Assembly: GCA_044464765.1 (NCBI GenBank)
Contig: JBIQKZ010000003.1
Span: forward strand, 62,001 to 126,000
Origin: JBIQKZ01 sp044464765
Lineage (GTDB): Bacteria; Pseudomonadota; Gammaproteobacteria; Burkholderiales; Burkholderiaceae_B
Length of the DNA stretch: 64,000 nt
Direction of reading: 5' to 3'
Shown: positions 44,447 through 53,353 of the stretch, one piece after another
Layout: every line of letters begins with the position of its first letter
Numbering within the stretch: position 1 is the first letter of the stretch
Program-made: the position numbers and the translations under genes
Notes under the pieces: model-generated
Databases searched by the model: none
Told to the model about the DNA's origin: nothing
Seen by the model: the letters and a program-made list of their open reading frames with translations, nothing else

Positions 44447-45370
44447 TCAAGAAGTCAGGAAGAATTGGCGCACCGGTTCGATCTGATCCTGGGTCATGAT
44501 GGTGGGGGCATGGCCCACTCCGGAAAACGTCAGTAGACGGGCGTTGCTGTTGCTTGCAAGCATACGATCGGCGGTATCCGGCAACAGCAGGTCGGACTGT
44601 TCGCCACGCAGGATCAGCACCGGTTCGCGCAAGCTTGTGAAGGCCCCCCACAGCAGTTGCTCGGACACCTGGATGGTTTGCGGCGTTTCACGCGCCATGG
44701 GCTCGGCCAGCCGCAGATCGTAATGCTTGACCCACTGCGCGCCCTGCTGGTTGAACACGTGGCGGGTAAGTTCCGCCCACTGCTCGTTGCTATGGGGGCC
44801 GAAACCCGCCGATACAGAACGAACGTAATCCACCGCCTGATCGAAGCTGTCGAAGGCTTGCGGCTGGCCGACGTACTCGCCAATGCGCGCCAGGCCTTCC
44901 AGGTTCAATGCCGGACCGATATCGTTAAGCACCATTTTGCCCATGCGAAAGGTTAGCCCCGGCGCCAGGCCGTAGGCGGACCGGTCAGGCCGCTGGGCCA
45001 CCGACATGGCCAGCGCCCCGGCCAGCCCCAAGCCAATCAGCCCCCCCATCGATGTGCCCAGCCAATCGAGGGTTTGAACCCGCAGCCGCGCGATCAGGGT
45101 GAGGATGTCGGCTACATACTGCGGCACCATATAGCTGGCCGGATTGATAAGCCAGTCGGACTTGCCCCGCCCGACGATATCCGGACAAACCACACGATAG
45201 TCATTGGCCATCGCCCTGGCCAGGTGGTCGAAGTCGCGGCCAGTGCGCGTCAAGCCATGCACACACATCAACACCTTGTCGTTGTCGGGCGCACCCCATT
45301 CCCAATAGGCCATTCGATGCGTGCCAAAGGGGCTGGCGCACATTACATAGTCGAGACGGGGTTCAGTCAT
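44447..45370 (-). CDS. Alpha/beta-fold hydrolase
   Basis: A 307-residue hydrolase. The oxyanion region is VLMCVHGLTRTGRDFD, the nucleophile elbow WLGTSMGGLIG (Gly-x-Ser-x-Gly) and the terminal His lies in FSGVGHAPTIM. The family covers esterases, lipases and C-C bond hydrolases, so the substrate cannot be assigned. It lies 29 bp upstream of the PHP gene on the same strand. The start at 45370 is preferred over 45382. Confidence 0.88.
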   Translation of the reverse strand: MTEPRLDYVMCASPFGTHRMAYWEWGAPDNDKVLMCVHGLTRTGRDFDHLARAMANDYRVVCPDIVGRGKSDWLINPASYMVPQYVADILTLIARLRVQTLDWLGTSMGGLIGLGLAGALAMSVAQRPDRSAYGLAPGLTFRMGKMVLNDIGPALNLEGLARIGEYVGQPQAFDSFDQAVDYVRSVSAGFGPHSNEQWAELTRHVFNQQGAQWVKHYDLRLAEPMARETPQTIQVSEQLLWGAFTSLREPVLILRGEQSDLLLPDTADRMLASNSNARLLTFSGVGHAPTIMTQDQIEPVRQFFLTS

Positions 45371-45450
45371 TAGGCAACTCACACGAAGTTAAAGGAAAAG
45401 GTTGAAGGAAAAACTCGGGAACAACACGCATGGATCGATGGTAAACCCCG

Positions 45451-47955
45451 CTAACGGCCTTGCCAATACCGAGGCCGGTCGACCCGGTGGGCCCTTGCCT
45501 GCAAACCGGAGGGCCGTGACTGTATTATCACCGCGCCCGTTTCATCGGTGCGCCAGAACTGAGCATTGGCCGCGCGCCAGCGATCCACCACGGTGGGATG
45601 CGGGTGGCCATAGCGGTTCCACCTTCCCACTTGCGCAATCACATGCGACGGTTGCGTCGCACTTACTATAGCGCGGTCAGATGAATTCCTTGAACCATGA
45701 TGGGCCGCAAGCACGATGTCCACAAGGCCTAACCCGCGCTCAACCAACAGCCGCTCCTGGGCGGCGCTGATATCGCCAAGCAGCAAGGCGGAATGCCGAG
45801 CGCCCCGAATGCGTAACACACAACTATGGTCGTTGCGCTCTTTCGAGGCATTGGAAGCACGCCGCCCCGGCGGACGTTTAAGGGGCCAGAGAAACTCGAA
45901 GGTTACGCCGTCTATTTCCCAGACCATGCCGTACTGGCAGGGCGACATCGCCATGGGTAAAGGCGGCAATACTCCTGGCACTCCCAGAAGACCGGCCTCG
46001 CGCGCCAGGTGGGCGCGCACGTCGAACGAGCTGAAGGACTGCGTCACGGGGAATGCTTCCAGCACGCTGCGCAGGCCTCCTACGTGGTCAATGTCTGCAT
46101 GCGAGACGATCAAGCCATCCAGGCGGCGAACGCCTCGCGCCTTCAGGTAGGGAACAATAATGCGCGATCCACCATCCGATAGCGCGCTGCTGCGCAATCC
46201 CGCATCAAACAACACGGCATGTCGCGCGGTCAGTATCACCACCGCCCCGGCTTGCCCGACATCCAATGCAATCAGATCCCATGAACCCATGGCAGGCCGT
46301 TCGGGGCGGAACAAAAGCGCCGGCGCCATGAGCGCCCAAGCGGCAGCGCGCATGGGAAATCCGTAAGGCACGACCGCCAAGGCCAGGCCGAGCAAGGCGA
46401 CGCCGCTTAACCACAGCGGTGTAGCGGCAACCTCAACGCTGGCCATAGGCCATTGCGCCAACCTTACCGTTGGCCACATGGTCAGCTCGAGGGCGCCATG
46501 TCCCACCCAGGCAACGGCCTCGGTTAGCCATTGCACACCTGGAAGCATCGCCAGGCCCGCCAGAGCCAACGCCAATGGTGTAACGATCAAACTGATGACA
46601 GGAATCGCATAGGCATTGACCAACGGCGACACCAACGATACCTCGTGAAACAGAAAGGCCAACATGGGCATCAGGCCTGCCGTAATCGCCAGTTGCAGAC
46701 AGCAAGCCTGCCATAGCCGACGCCGAATCCGGTATCCGCGTCCCTTGTCCAACCCAGCGGCGCGGCCCCACCAGCTTGCACTGGCCAGCAACACACAGAC
46801 GGCGCCAAAGGACAGCCAAAAGCCGGTAGCCATCAACGCCCAAGGGTCCATAAGAACCACCATAAAGGCAACCACACAGATTAAGCGCGAACCATTGAAC
46901 GGCAAGCGTAGCCCATGCGCGCACGCGGCCACCGCGAGCATGAGAAAGGTGCGGCGCGCCGGAACGCCCCACCCTGCCAGCAAGCAATAAAGCCACGCGA
47001 CCAGCAAAGCCGCCATGCAGGCGGCCACCTGCGCCGGGATCCGTTCTGCCAGCGCATGCCCGCGAAAGCGCAGGCGCCGCCAGCCCCACAAGGTCAGCAA
47101 ACCTCCCATGGCGGCAATCATCGTGATATGCGAGCCGCTGATTGAAATAAGGTGTGAAATTCCGGTGAAATTGAAGATTTTCCAGTCGTCGGCCGACACG
47201 CTGGCCTGGTCGCCAATGGCTAAGGCCAGCAGCACCGCCCCATAGCGCTTACCCTCCAGATAGGGCTGCATGGCTTCACGGACATGATGACGGGCACGTT
47301 CGGCCCCGACATGCAGGCTGGTATACGGCTCATCTCCTAAGTACCTTGGCGTGCCCCGCACGCTTCCGGTCGCTCGCACGCCATTGGCGAACAAATGGCC
47401 TTCATAATCAAAGCCATGCGGATTGCGCAAGCCATTCGGTCGTTTCAGAGTCAGGGACATACGCCAGAGCTGGCCGGGCGCAAGAACGGGAAACTCGGCC
47501 TCGCGCGCCTGCGGATCGCCGTAAGGACCCGCGTAGCCCGGCGCGTTCCAGGACACCAGAATGCGTGACGGCACGCCCGACGGCATGGAGGAAATAGTCT
47601 CGGCTTCAAATTGCCGGCTATCGGGCCGCGTCCTGACCAGGCTGTCGATGCGTAGAACCACGCGTGATACCTGGTTTTCATTCTCTTCGGTCAAGTGGTC
47701 CGCCAACCGATTGTCAACCCGATGCATGGTCAGCAAAGCGCCAAGCAAGGCGGCACACAGCGGGAAGGCGCACACGCCTATCCAGCGGCTTCGCCTGGCT
47801 GCCGCGGCTGCAACGACCCCTGCCCCGACCATCGCCAACCCAAGCTGGATGCCGGCTGTTGGCATCGACGCCAGACAATGAACCAGCCCAGTTCCCCCGA
47901 CAAATGCCAGCAAGCTGATGCGCCCGATCACAGTACCCGCCAGAAATAGAACCAT
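45451..47955 (-). CDS. comEC: DNA internalisation protein ComEC/Rec2
   Basis: An 834-residue polytopic protein. It has an N-terminal DUF4131-like segment, a competence membrane channel (ISHLISISGSHITMIAAMGG; WGVPARRTFLMLAVAACAHG) and a C-terminal metallo-beta-lactamase domain (ALDVGQAGAVVILTA, SHADIDHVGGL, LLLGDISAAQE, LAAHHGSRNS). It forms the inner-membrane pore for transforming DNA. With comM in the same window it suggests competence genes are retained. It diverges from an FAD monooxygenase gene. Confidence 0.95.
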   Translation of the reverse strand: MVLFLAGTVIGRISLLAFVGGTGLVHCLASMPTAGIQLGLAMVGAGVVAAAAARRSRWIGVCAFPLCAALLGALLTMHRVDNRLADHLTEENENQVSRVVLRIDSLVRTRPDSRQFEAETISSMPSGVPSRILVSWNAPGYAGPYGDPQAREAEFPVLAPGQLWRMSLTLKRPNGLRNPHGFDYEGHLFANGVRATGSVRGTPRYLGDEPYTSLHVGAERARHHVREAMQPYLEGKRYGAVLLALAIGDQASVSADDWKIFNFTGISHLISISGSHITMIAAMGGLLTLWGWRRLRFRGHALAERIPAQVAACMAALLVAWLYCLLAGWGVPARRTFLMLAVAACAHGLRLPFNGSRLICVVAFMVVLMDPWALMATGFWLSFGAVCVLLASASWWGRAAGLDKGRGYRIRRRLWQACCLQLAITAGLMPMLAFLFHEVSLVSPLVNAYAIPVISLIVTPLALALAGLAMLPGVQWLTEAVAWVGHGALELTMWPTVRLAQWPMASVEVAATPLWLSGVALLGLALAVVPYGFPMRAAAWALMAPALLFRPERPAMGSWDLIALDVGQAGAVVILTARHAVLFDAGLRSSALSDGGSRIIVPYLKARGVRRLDGLIVSHADIDHVGGLRSVLEAFPVTQSFSSFDVRAHLAREAGLLGVPGVLPPLPMAMSPCQYGMVWEIDGVTFEFLWPLKRPPGRRASNASKERNDHSCVLRIRGARHSALLLGDISAAQERLLVERGLGLVDIVLAAHHGSRNSSDRAIVSATQPSHVIAQVGRWNRYGHPHPTVVDRWRAANAQFWRTDETGAVIIQSRPSGLQARAHRVDRPRYWQGR

Positions 47956-48137
47956 GGTAGGTGGGTGGATTACCCCAGCACAGAGCGAACGCAGAGTTTA
48001 TCCACGTGTAGTTTTACGAGGGCCAGGCATGCCCATACAAGACCAACGGCCGTTTCCATCGCCTAAAAAACGCTCTGAATACACGCAGCGTACCCGCCTG
48101 GTTTGGTATGATTCAGCAACAATTTCCGGAGAAAACA

Positions 48138-49400
48138 GTGAAAGCAATTATCGTTGGCGCGGGCATTGGCGGACTGGCCTTGGCGCTCATGCTGCACAAG
48201 CGGGGCATTGCCTGCCAGGTCTTTGAAAGTGTGCGCGAGCTCAAGCCCATGGGGGTCGGCATTAATTTGCTGCCCCACGCGGCCAACGAACTGGACCAAC
48301 TGGATCTTCTGGAGCTCTTGTCGGGGCATTCGGTGCAAACTTCCGCCCTGCATTACTACAACAAGTTTGGCCAATCCATCTGGGCCGAACCGCGCGGTCT
48401 TGCGGCGGGCTATCCGGTGCCGCAGCTGTCTATCCATCGTGGCCAGCTGCAATTGCTGCTGGCCGACGTGGTGCGCCAAAGGCTTGGGGCCGACGCGCTG
48501 CACACCGGCATGGCGTTCGAGTCCCTAAAACAAGATGCGGAAGGCATCACCGCATTTTTTCGCAATCGTCGCGACAATAGCCTTGAGGAAGTGCGCGCCG
48601 ATGTTCTGATCGGGGCCGATGGCATCCATTCGGCGGTGCGCGCGCAGTTCTATCCGGCTAACGACCCCTTCCTTTATTCGGGCCGCATCCTGTGGCGTGC
48701 CGTCACGTACGCCCAGCCCTACCTGGACGGCAAGACCATGTTCATGGCGGGCAATCCGGATCAGAAATTCGTGGCCTATCCCATTGCGGACGACGGGGCA
48801 AAACCAGGCAAGACCCCCATTAACTGGATCGCCGAGCTTAGCGTGCCGGCCCCCGACCTTTCCACCACCGACTGGAATCGCGTCGTGCATAAAAACGTGT
48901 TCGCCGATCAGTTCCAGGACTGGCGCTGGAGCTGGATCGACATACCCGCGCTGATCGATGGTGCGCAAACCATTTACGAGTTCCCGCTGGTTGACAAAGA
49001 CCCCCTGCCCCGCTGGACCCATGGACGCGCCACCTTGATGGGGGACGCCGCGCATCCCCTTTACCCCATCGGCTCAAACGGGTCGGCTCAGGCCATTCTG
49101 GACGCACGTTGCGTGGCGGATCATTTGCAGCGCCACCAACAGAAAAAAGTTCGTTCGATAGAAGCGGCGCTTAAAGAATACGAAGCCGACCGGCTGCCGC
49201 CCACCACCGGCATCATTCTTCGCAATCGCTTGAACGGGCCGGAACAAGTGATGCAACTAGCCCACGAGCGCGCACCGCAGGGCTTCAAGCATATTCACGA
49301 TGTTGTTTCGCAGGCCGAGCTCGACGAAATATCCATGCGCTACAAGCGGCTGGCGGGCTTCGATCCCAAGGCCCTGAAGCCCAGCGCGGCCAGCCGGTAA
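48138..49400 (+). CDS. FAD-dependent aromatic-type monooxygenase (PhzS-like)
   Basis: A 420-residue group A flavoprotein monooxygenase starting at GTG, supported by CCGGAG 7 bases upstream. It has the Rossmann GAGIGGLALALMLHKRG, the DG motif VLIGADGIHSAVRAQF and the GD motif LMGDAAHPLYPIGSNG. It resembles PhzS/flavin-dependent oxidoreductases acting on aromatic or heterocyclic substrates. It stands alone, with no pathway genes alongside, so the substrate is unknown. Confidence 0.9.
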   Translation: MKAIIVGAGIGGLALALMLHKRGIACQVFESVRELKPMGVGINLLPHAANELDQLDLLELLSGHSVQTSALHYYNKFGQSIWAEPRGLAAGYPVPQLSIHRGQLQLLLADVVRQRLGADALHTGMAFESLKQDAEGITAFFRNRRDNSLEEVRADVLIGADGIHSAVRAQFYPANDPFLYSGRILWRAVTYAQPYLDGKTMFMAGNPDQKFVAYPIADDGAKPGKTPINWIAELSVPAPDLSTTDWNRVVHKNVFADQFQDWRWSWIDIPALIDGAQTIYEFPLVDKDPLPRWTHGRATLMGDAAHPLYPIGSNGSAQAILDARCVADHLQRHQQKKVRSIEAALKEYEADRLPPTTGIILRNRLNGPEQVMQLAHERAPQGFKHIHDVVSQAELDEISMRYKRLAGFDPKALKPSAASR

Positions 49401-49435
49401 AACGCTACGGCGCTGCCGGCGGAAAGAGCCCTGGC

Positions 49436-50251
49436 TTAAAGCGGCGCATCCGCCGGGAGGCGCCGCAGGCGCGGCAGTGCACGCAATGCATTTTCCCCCG
49501 TTTGCCTGATCAGCTCCTGCTCGGGCATGCCGCGCAAATCGGCCAAGGCCTGGGCGATTCCAGACAGGTGAGCCGGCTCGTTGCGCGCGCCCTTTTCCAG
49601 CCACGCGGGCGAAATGTCCGGCGCATCGGTTTCCAGCACCAACGACTCCATGGGCAACGTCGTCGCCAGCCGCCGTATCTGCAGGGCCCGTGTAAACGTC
49701 ATGGCGCCGCCGAAACCCAGGACAAAGCCCTGGTCGATGAACTGTTCGGCCTGCTGAAAGCTGCCATTGAATGCGTGCGCGATACCGCGGATCGGCGAGC
49801 GGCGGCGTAAATGCTTAAGCAGCACATCCTGCGAACGGCGCACATGCAAGAGCACAGGCAGGCGGTATTTGACGGCCAAATCCAGCTGTGCCGTGTAAAA
49901 GGCTTCCTGTCGCGCACGCATGGCCGGCTCGCAAAGTTCCGGTACGAAAAAGTCCAGGCCGATCTCGCCAATGGCCACGAAGCGCGGGTCGGCCAACGCA
50001 CGCACAATGTGCTCTTCCAGCGTGGCCAGGTCGTTGTCATGAGCGGCAGGCACGCACATGGGATGAATGCCCAGGGCGTAGGCGCCGCCATCCAACTGTG
50101 CCGCCAGGCGTGCGACTGTGGTCAGGTTGTGGCGATCCACGGCGGGAATCACCACCGCGCCCACGCCCGCGTCGGCCAGGCGCTGTATAACGGCGCGACG
50201 ATCCGCGTCGAATTCATTCGCGTCCAGATGACAATGCGTGTCGATCAACAT
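49436..50251 (-). CDS. TatD-family metal-dependent deoxyribonuclease
   Basis: A 271-residue TIM-barrel nuclease. It has MLIDTHCHLDANEFD (HxH), AIGEIGLDFF, LPVLLHVRRSQDVLL, GIAHAFNGSF and LETDAPDISP. Members degrade DNA 3'-5' in repair. It is immediately downstream of lolD on the same strand (21 bp), possibly in one transcript. Confidence 0.92.
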   Translation of the reverse strand: MLIDTHCHLDANEFDADRRAVIQRLADAGVGAVVIPAVDRHNLTTVARLAAQLDGGAYALGIHPMCVPAAHDNDLATLEEHIVRALADPRFVAIGEIGLDFFVPELCEPAMRARQEAFYTAQLDLAVKYRLPVLLHVRRSQDVLLKHLRRRSPIRGIAHAFNGSFQQAEQFIDQGFVLGFGGAMTFTRALQIRRLATTLPMESLVLETDAPDISPAWLEKGARNEPAHLSGIAQALADLRGMPEQELIRQTGENALRALPRLRRLPADAPL

Positions 50252-50272
50252 AAAGTACTCCCGTACTCGGTA

Positions 50273-50962
50273 TCATCGATCAACCAGGCAGCCCTTGTCC
50301 ATGAATAAGCGCCGGTCGGCCAGCTCGGCCAGCGCAGGGTCGTGCGTGACAATGGCAAACGCCGTCTTCGACTCTTTGTTCAGGCGCACCAACAGTTCGA
50401 ACATGCTTTCGGCCGTGTAGCGATCCAGATTCCCGGTAGGCTCGTCGGCCAGCACACAATCGGGTTGAGTCACCAGGGCGCGCCCCAGCGCAACACGCTG
50501 GCGCTCACCGCCCGACAGCTGACCGGGATAATGATGCACCCGTTGCTCCAGGCCAACCTGACGCAGGATTTCCATGGCCTGTTCCCGTGCGGCGTTGCGC
50601 GTCTCCCGTCGCACGATCAAGGGCATGGCCACGTTGTCCAGCGCAGAAAACTCGGGCAGCAAATGGTGAAACTGATAGACGAAACCCAGGCTGCGGTTGC
50701 GCAACTGACTGCGCTTGGCCTCGGAAAGCCCCGAGGTATCCACCCCCTTCACGAACACGGAGCCCGAGGTCGGCGTGTCCAGCAAACCCAGCGTATGCAG
50801 CAAGGTGCTTTTGCCGGAGCCCGAAGCGCCCACCACCGCCACCATTTCCCCCTTATCTACATGCAGGCTGACGTCGCGCAACACCTGCAAGGCCATCGGC
50901 CCTTCATCGTAGGTTTTTACCAGGTTGCGGGCAAGCAGGACGTGATCGGCGGGATTAATCAT
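50273..50962 (-). CDS. lolD: Lipoprotein-releasing ABC ATPase LolD
   Basis: A 229-residue ATPase. It has Walker A VVGASGSGKSTLLHTLG, the LolD-type loop VYQFHHLLPEFSALDN, signature LSGGERQRVALGRAL and Walker B CVLADEPTGNLD. It powers extraction of outer-membrane lipoproteins from the inner membrane. It overlaps the end of the LolC/E gene by 8 bp. Confidence 0.95.
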   Translation of the reverse strand: MINPADHVLLARNLVKTYDEGPMALQVLRDVSLHVDKGEMVAVVGASGSGKSTLLHTLGLLDTPTSGSVFVKGVDTSGLSEAKRSQLRNRSLGFVYQFHHLLPEFSALDNVAMPLIVRRETRNAAREQAMEILRQVGLEQRVHHYPGQLSGGERQRVALGRALVTQPDCVLADEPTGNLDRYTAESMFELLVRLNKESKTAFAIVTHDPALAELADRRLFMDKGCLVDR

Positions 50963-52226
50963 GGCGCAGCACCTGTGCGGGTTGAAGCCGGGAGGCCCGC
51001 CAGCTGGGGTAAAGGGTTGCCAGCAGGGCCAGGATCAGCGAAGTGGCCGCTACGAACAGGATGTCGCCGGCTTGCGGATTGGAGGGCAACTCGCTGATGA
51101 AATAGATCTGCTGCGGCAAGAACTGTATGCCCAGCATTCGCTCGATGAAGGGCACGATGACGTCGATGTTGTAAGCCACCAGCATGCCCAGCCCCACGCC
51201 CGCCAGGGTTCCGACGATCCCGATCAACGAGCCCTGCACCAGAAAAATCCGGGCAATTTCGCGCGGCGTGGCGCCGATAGTCCGAAGAATGGCAATATCC
51301 GATTGCTTGTCCTTCACGGCCATCACCAATGAAGACAGCAGGTTGAACGCCGCCACCGCGACAATCAGGGTCAAGATAATGAACATCATGCGCTTTTCAG
51401 TTTGCACGGCGGCAAACCAGGTTCGATTATTCTGGGTCCAGTCCTGTGCGCGAACGTAGGACGGCAGGCTGTTCATCAGCGAGCGCGCCACCGAGGGCGC
51501 CAGTTGCATGTCGCTGATACGCAGCCGCACGCCGCTCGTTCCGCTATCGCGAAAGACCTTGGCGGCATCTTCAAAGTTCACAAAAGCCAACGACGCATCG
51601 TATTCGTAATAACCGGAAGAAAACACACCGGCCACCGTAAACTGGCGCATGCGGGGCGTGAATCCGGCCGGGGAGATCGAACCTTGGGGAGCCAGCACCA
51701 TCAAGGTATCGCCCACGCCCACGCCAAGGGATGCAGCCAGTTGATTGCCCAACACCACACTGAAACTGCCGGGCGTAAGCCTGGCCAGGTCGCCTTCTAT
51801 CATCTGGCCTGAAAGTTCGGATACCTCGCCTTCCCGTTCGGGATCAATGCCGCGTATTTGCGCACCACCCAGAAAGTCGCCCCGACTAAGCATGCCCTGG
51901 GCCGCAACAAAGGGGGCAGCGCCCTGAACCTGGGGGTTGGACGAAGCCTGGCTGGCAAGGTCTTGCCAATGTTCCAGCACCTGCTCGGGCGCTGCTTGCG
52001 GCACAAAGAGTTCGATATGCGGCAGGACTGACAACATGCGGTCGCGCACCTGGGTCTGGAATCCGTTCATCACCGACAGCACGATAATAAGCGCCGCCAC
52101 GCCCAGAGCAATGCCGGCCATGGAGCTGGCGGCGATAAAAGAAACAAAGCGATCGCGACGGCCCAGTTTGCGGTTTGAGCGGGCAAGCCCCGCATACCGG
52201 GCGCCAATCCAGAATTCATAAGACAT
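50955..52226 (-). CDS. lolC: Lipoprotein-releasing permease LolC/LolE
   Basis: A 423-residue FtsX-like permease. It has the opening MSYEFWIGARYAGLARS, first helix MAGIALGVAALIIVLSVMNG, a periplasmic domain of about 200 residues and three C-terminal helices (MMFIILTLIVAVAAFNLLSS etc.). Only one such permease gene is present, so the complex may be the two-component form (LolF-like). The start at 52226 matches the family; the extra 37 codons upstream include a tandem repeat and are rejected. Confidence 0.93.
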   Translation of the reverse strand: MSYEFWIGARYAGLARSNRKLGRRDRFVSFIAASSMAGIALGVAALIIVLSVMNGFQTQVRDRMLSVLPHIELFVPQAAPEQVLEHWQDLASQASSNPQVQGAAPFVAAQGMLSRGDFLGGAQIRGIDPEREGEVSELSGQMIEGDLARLTPGSFSVVLGNQLAASLGVGVGDTLMVLAPQGSISPAGFTPRMRQFTVAGVFSSGYYEYDASLAFVNFEDAAKVFRDSGTSGVRLRISDMQLAPSVARSLMNSLPSYVRAQDWTQNNRTWFAAVQTEKRMMFIILTLIVAVAAFNLLSSLVMAVKDKQSDIAILRTIGATPREIARIFLVQGSLIGIVGTLAGVGLGMLVAYNIDVIVPFIERMLGIQFLPQQIYFISELPSNPQAGDILFVAATSLILALLATLYPSWRASRLQPAQVLRHD

Positions 52227-52263
52227 TATTGTTGGTTCACCGTTTCGTGTTGAACACCGGCCA

Positions 52264-52302
52264 GTTTGCCGCCTGGGTTTGCCGCTTGGGTTTGCCGCTT
52301 GG
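52264..52302. repeat. Three tandem 13-bp repeats upstream of lolC
   Basis: GTTTGCCGCCTGG is followed directly by two copies of GTTTGCCGCTTGG, 38-76 bp upstream of the lolC start codon. The copies differ by one base. Probably a slippage product in the leader. Confidence 0.85.
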
Positions 52303-52414
52303 TTGTGCCCGACAAGGCTAGCCAGGAAGTCTAGCATGAGGGGACTGAAACAATCTTTGTCCGAAGGCCTCTGCCGCTGAGCCGGATCGGACGCAGCACA
52401 CTACAATCGGGGGT

Positions 52415-53353
52415 ATGCAACTTGTACTACCCGGCGCCCTGCCCGACCCCGGCATTGCGCGCGAACTGGCTCCGCACCTAGTGCGTGCCGCGCCGACGCT
52501 GGCGGGCTGGTTCGAGCGCGCCCGCGCCAAGCAAACGCCAGCCGACCCCCGCATCAGCGGCTGCACGCCTTTTGAGCAATGGCGGCTTCAGGCGCATGGA
52601 TTTGAGCCTCAGGCCGACCAGAATGTGTGTGCCGGCCTCGGCCCGCTTCTGTACGACCTGGATATCGACCAGAATACGCCCGTCTGGCTTGCCGAGCTGG
52701 TTCATGTGGCGCCCACCCAGAACGGCGCGTCCTTGCTGCCGGCCAGTGCCCTAGGCATTTCATCCGACGATGGCGCCGCCTTGCACGAAAGCGCACGCTC
52801 CTTGTTCGACGGGACAGGCTTTGCCCTGCACGCCGGCAACAGCGTGCATTGGCGCATTGACCTACCCCCTGACTACACCCCGCAATGCGCAAGCACCGCC
52901 CTGATCAGCATCACGTCGGTCAACGACTGGTGGCCGCAGGATGCTCAGGCCCGACCCTGGCGCCGCCTGGTCAATGAATTGCAAATGTTGTGGTTCGATC
53001 ATCCCGTCAACCTGCGCCGGCAGGAAAATGGCTTGCCGTCCATCAATAGTCTCTGGCTCTTTGGCGGAGCAAGACGCACACAGTTCACTCGGACGGCGCC
53101 ACCGGACACCCAGGTGCACGATATATTGCTCGACCCCTTCAACCGTCAGGACTGGGGGCTTTGGATCAGTTCACTCGAACAACTGGAAGCCACCGTGTTC
53201 AAGCCTGCCTTGGCCGCGGGAAGCAGGCCGCAACTGGTTCTTACCGGTCAGAACAGATTTGTCGAGCTCGCCCCCGCTGGGTTGAGCCGCTGGAAACACT
53301 GGCTGCCAGGCAGCCGCGAAGCATGGAGACATTGGTGGTCGCCCCAAAATTAA
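52415..53353 (+). CDS. Conserved hypothetical protein upstream of recJ
   Basis: A 312-residue protein of no recognised catalytic family, without signal peptide or membrane helices. It contains Trp-rich motifs (ALHAGNSVHWRIDLPPDY, SINSLWLFGGARRTQF, RQDWGLWISSLEQLE). Homologues upstream of betaproteobacterial recJ are, from memory, sometimes labelled phosphoglycerate mutase-like on weak grounds. The 3' end overlaps the recJ start by about 20-30 bp, so the two are probably coupled. Confidence 0.82.
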   Translation: MQLVLPGALPDPGIARELAPHLVRAAPTLAGWFERARAKQTPADPRISGCTPFEQWRLQAHGFEPQADQNVCAGLGPLLYDLDIDQNTPVWLAELVHVAPTQNGASLLPASALGISSDDGAALHESARSLFDGTGFALHAGNSVHWRIDLPPDYTPQCASTALISITSVNDWWPQDAQARPWRRLVNELQMLWFDHPVNLRRQENGLPSINSLWLFGGARRTQFTRTAPPDTQVHDILLDPFNRQDWGLWISSLEQLEATVFKPALAAGSRPQLVLTGQNRFVELAPAGLSRWKHWLPGSREAWRHWWSPQN

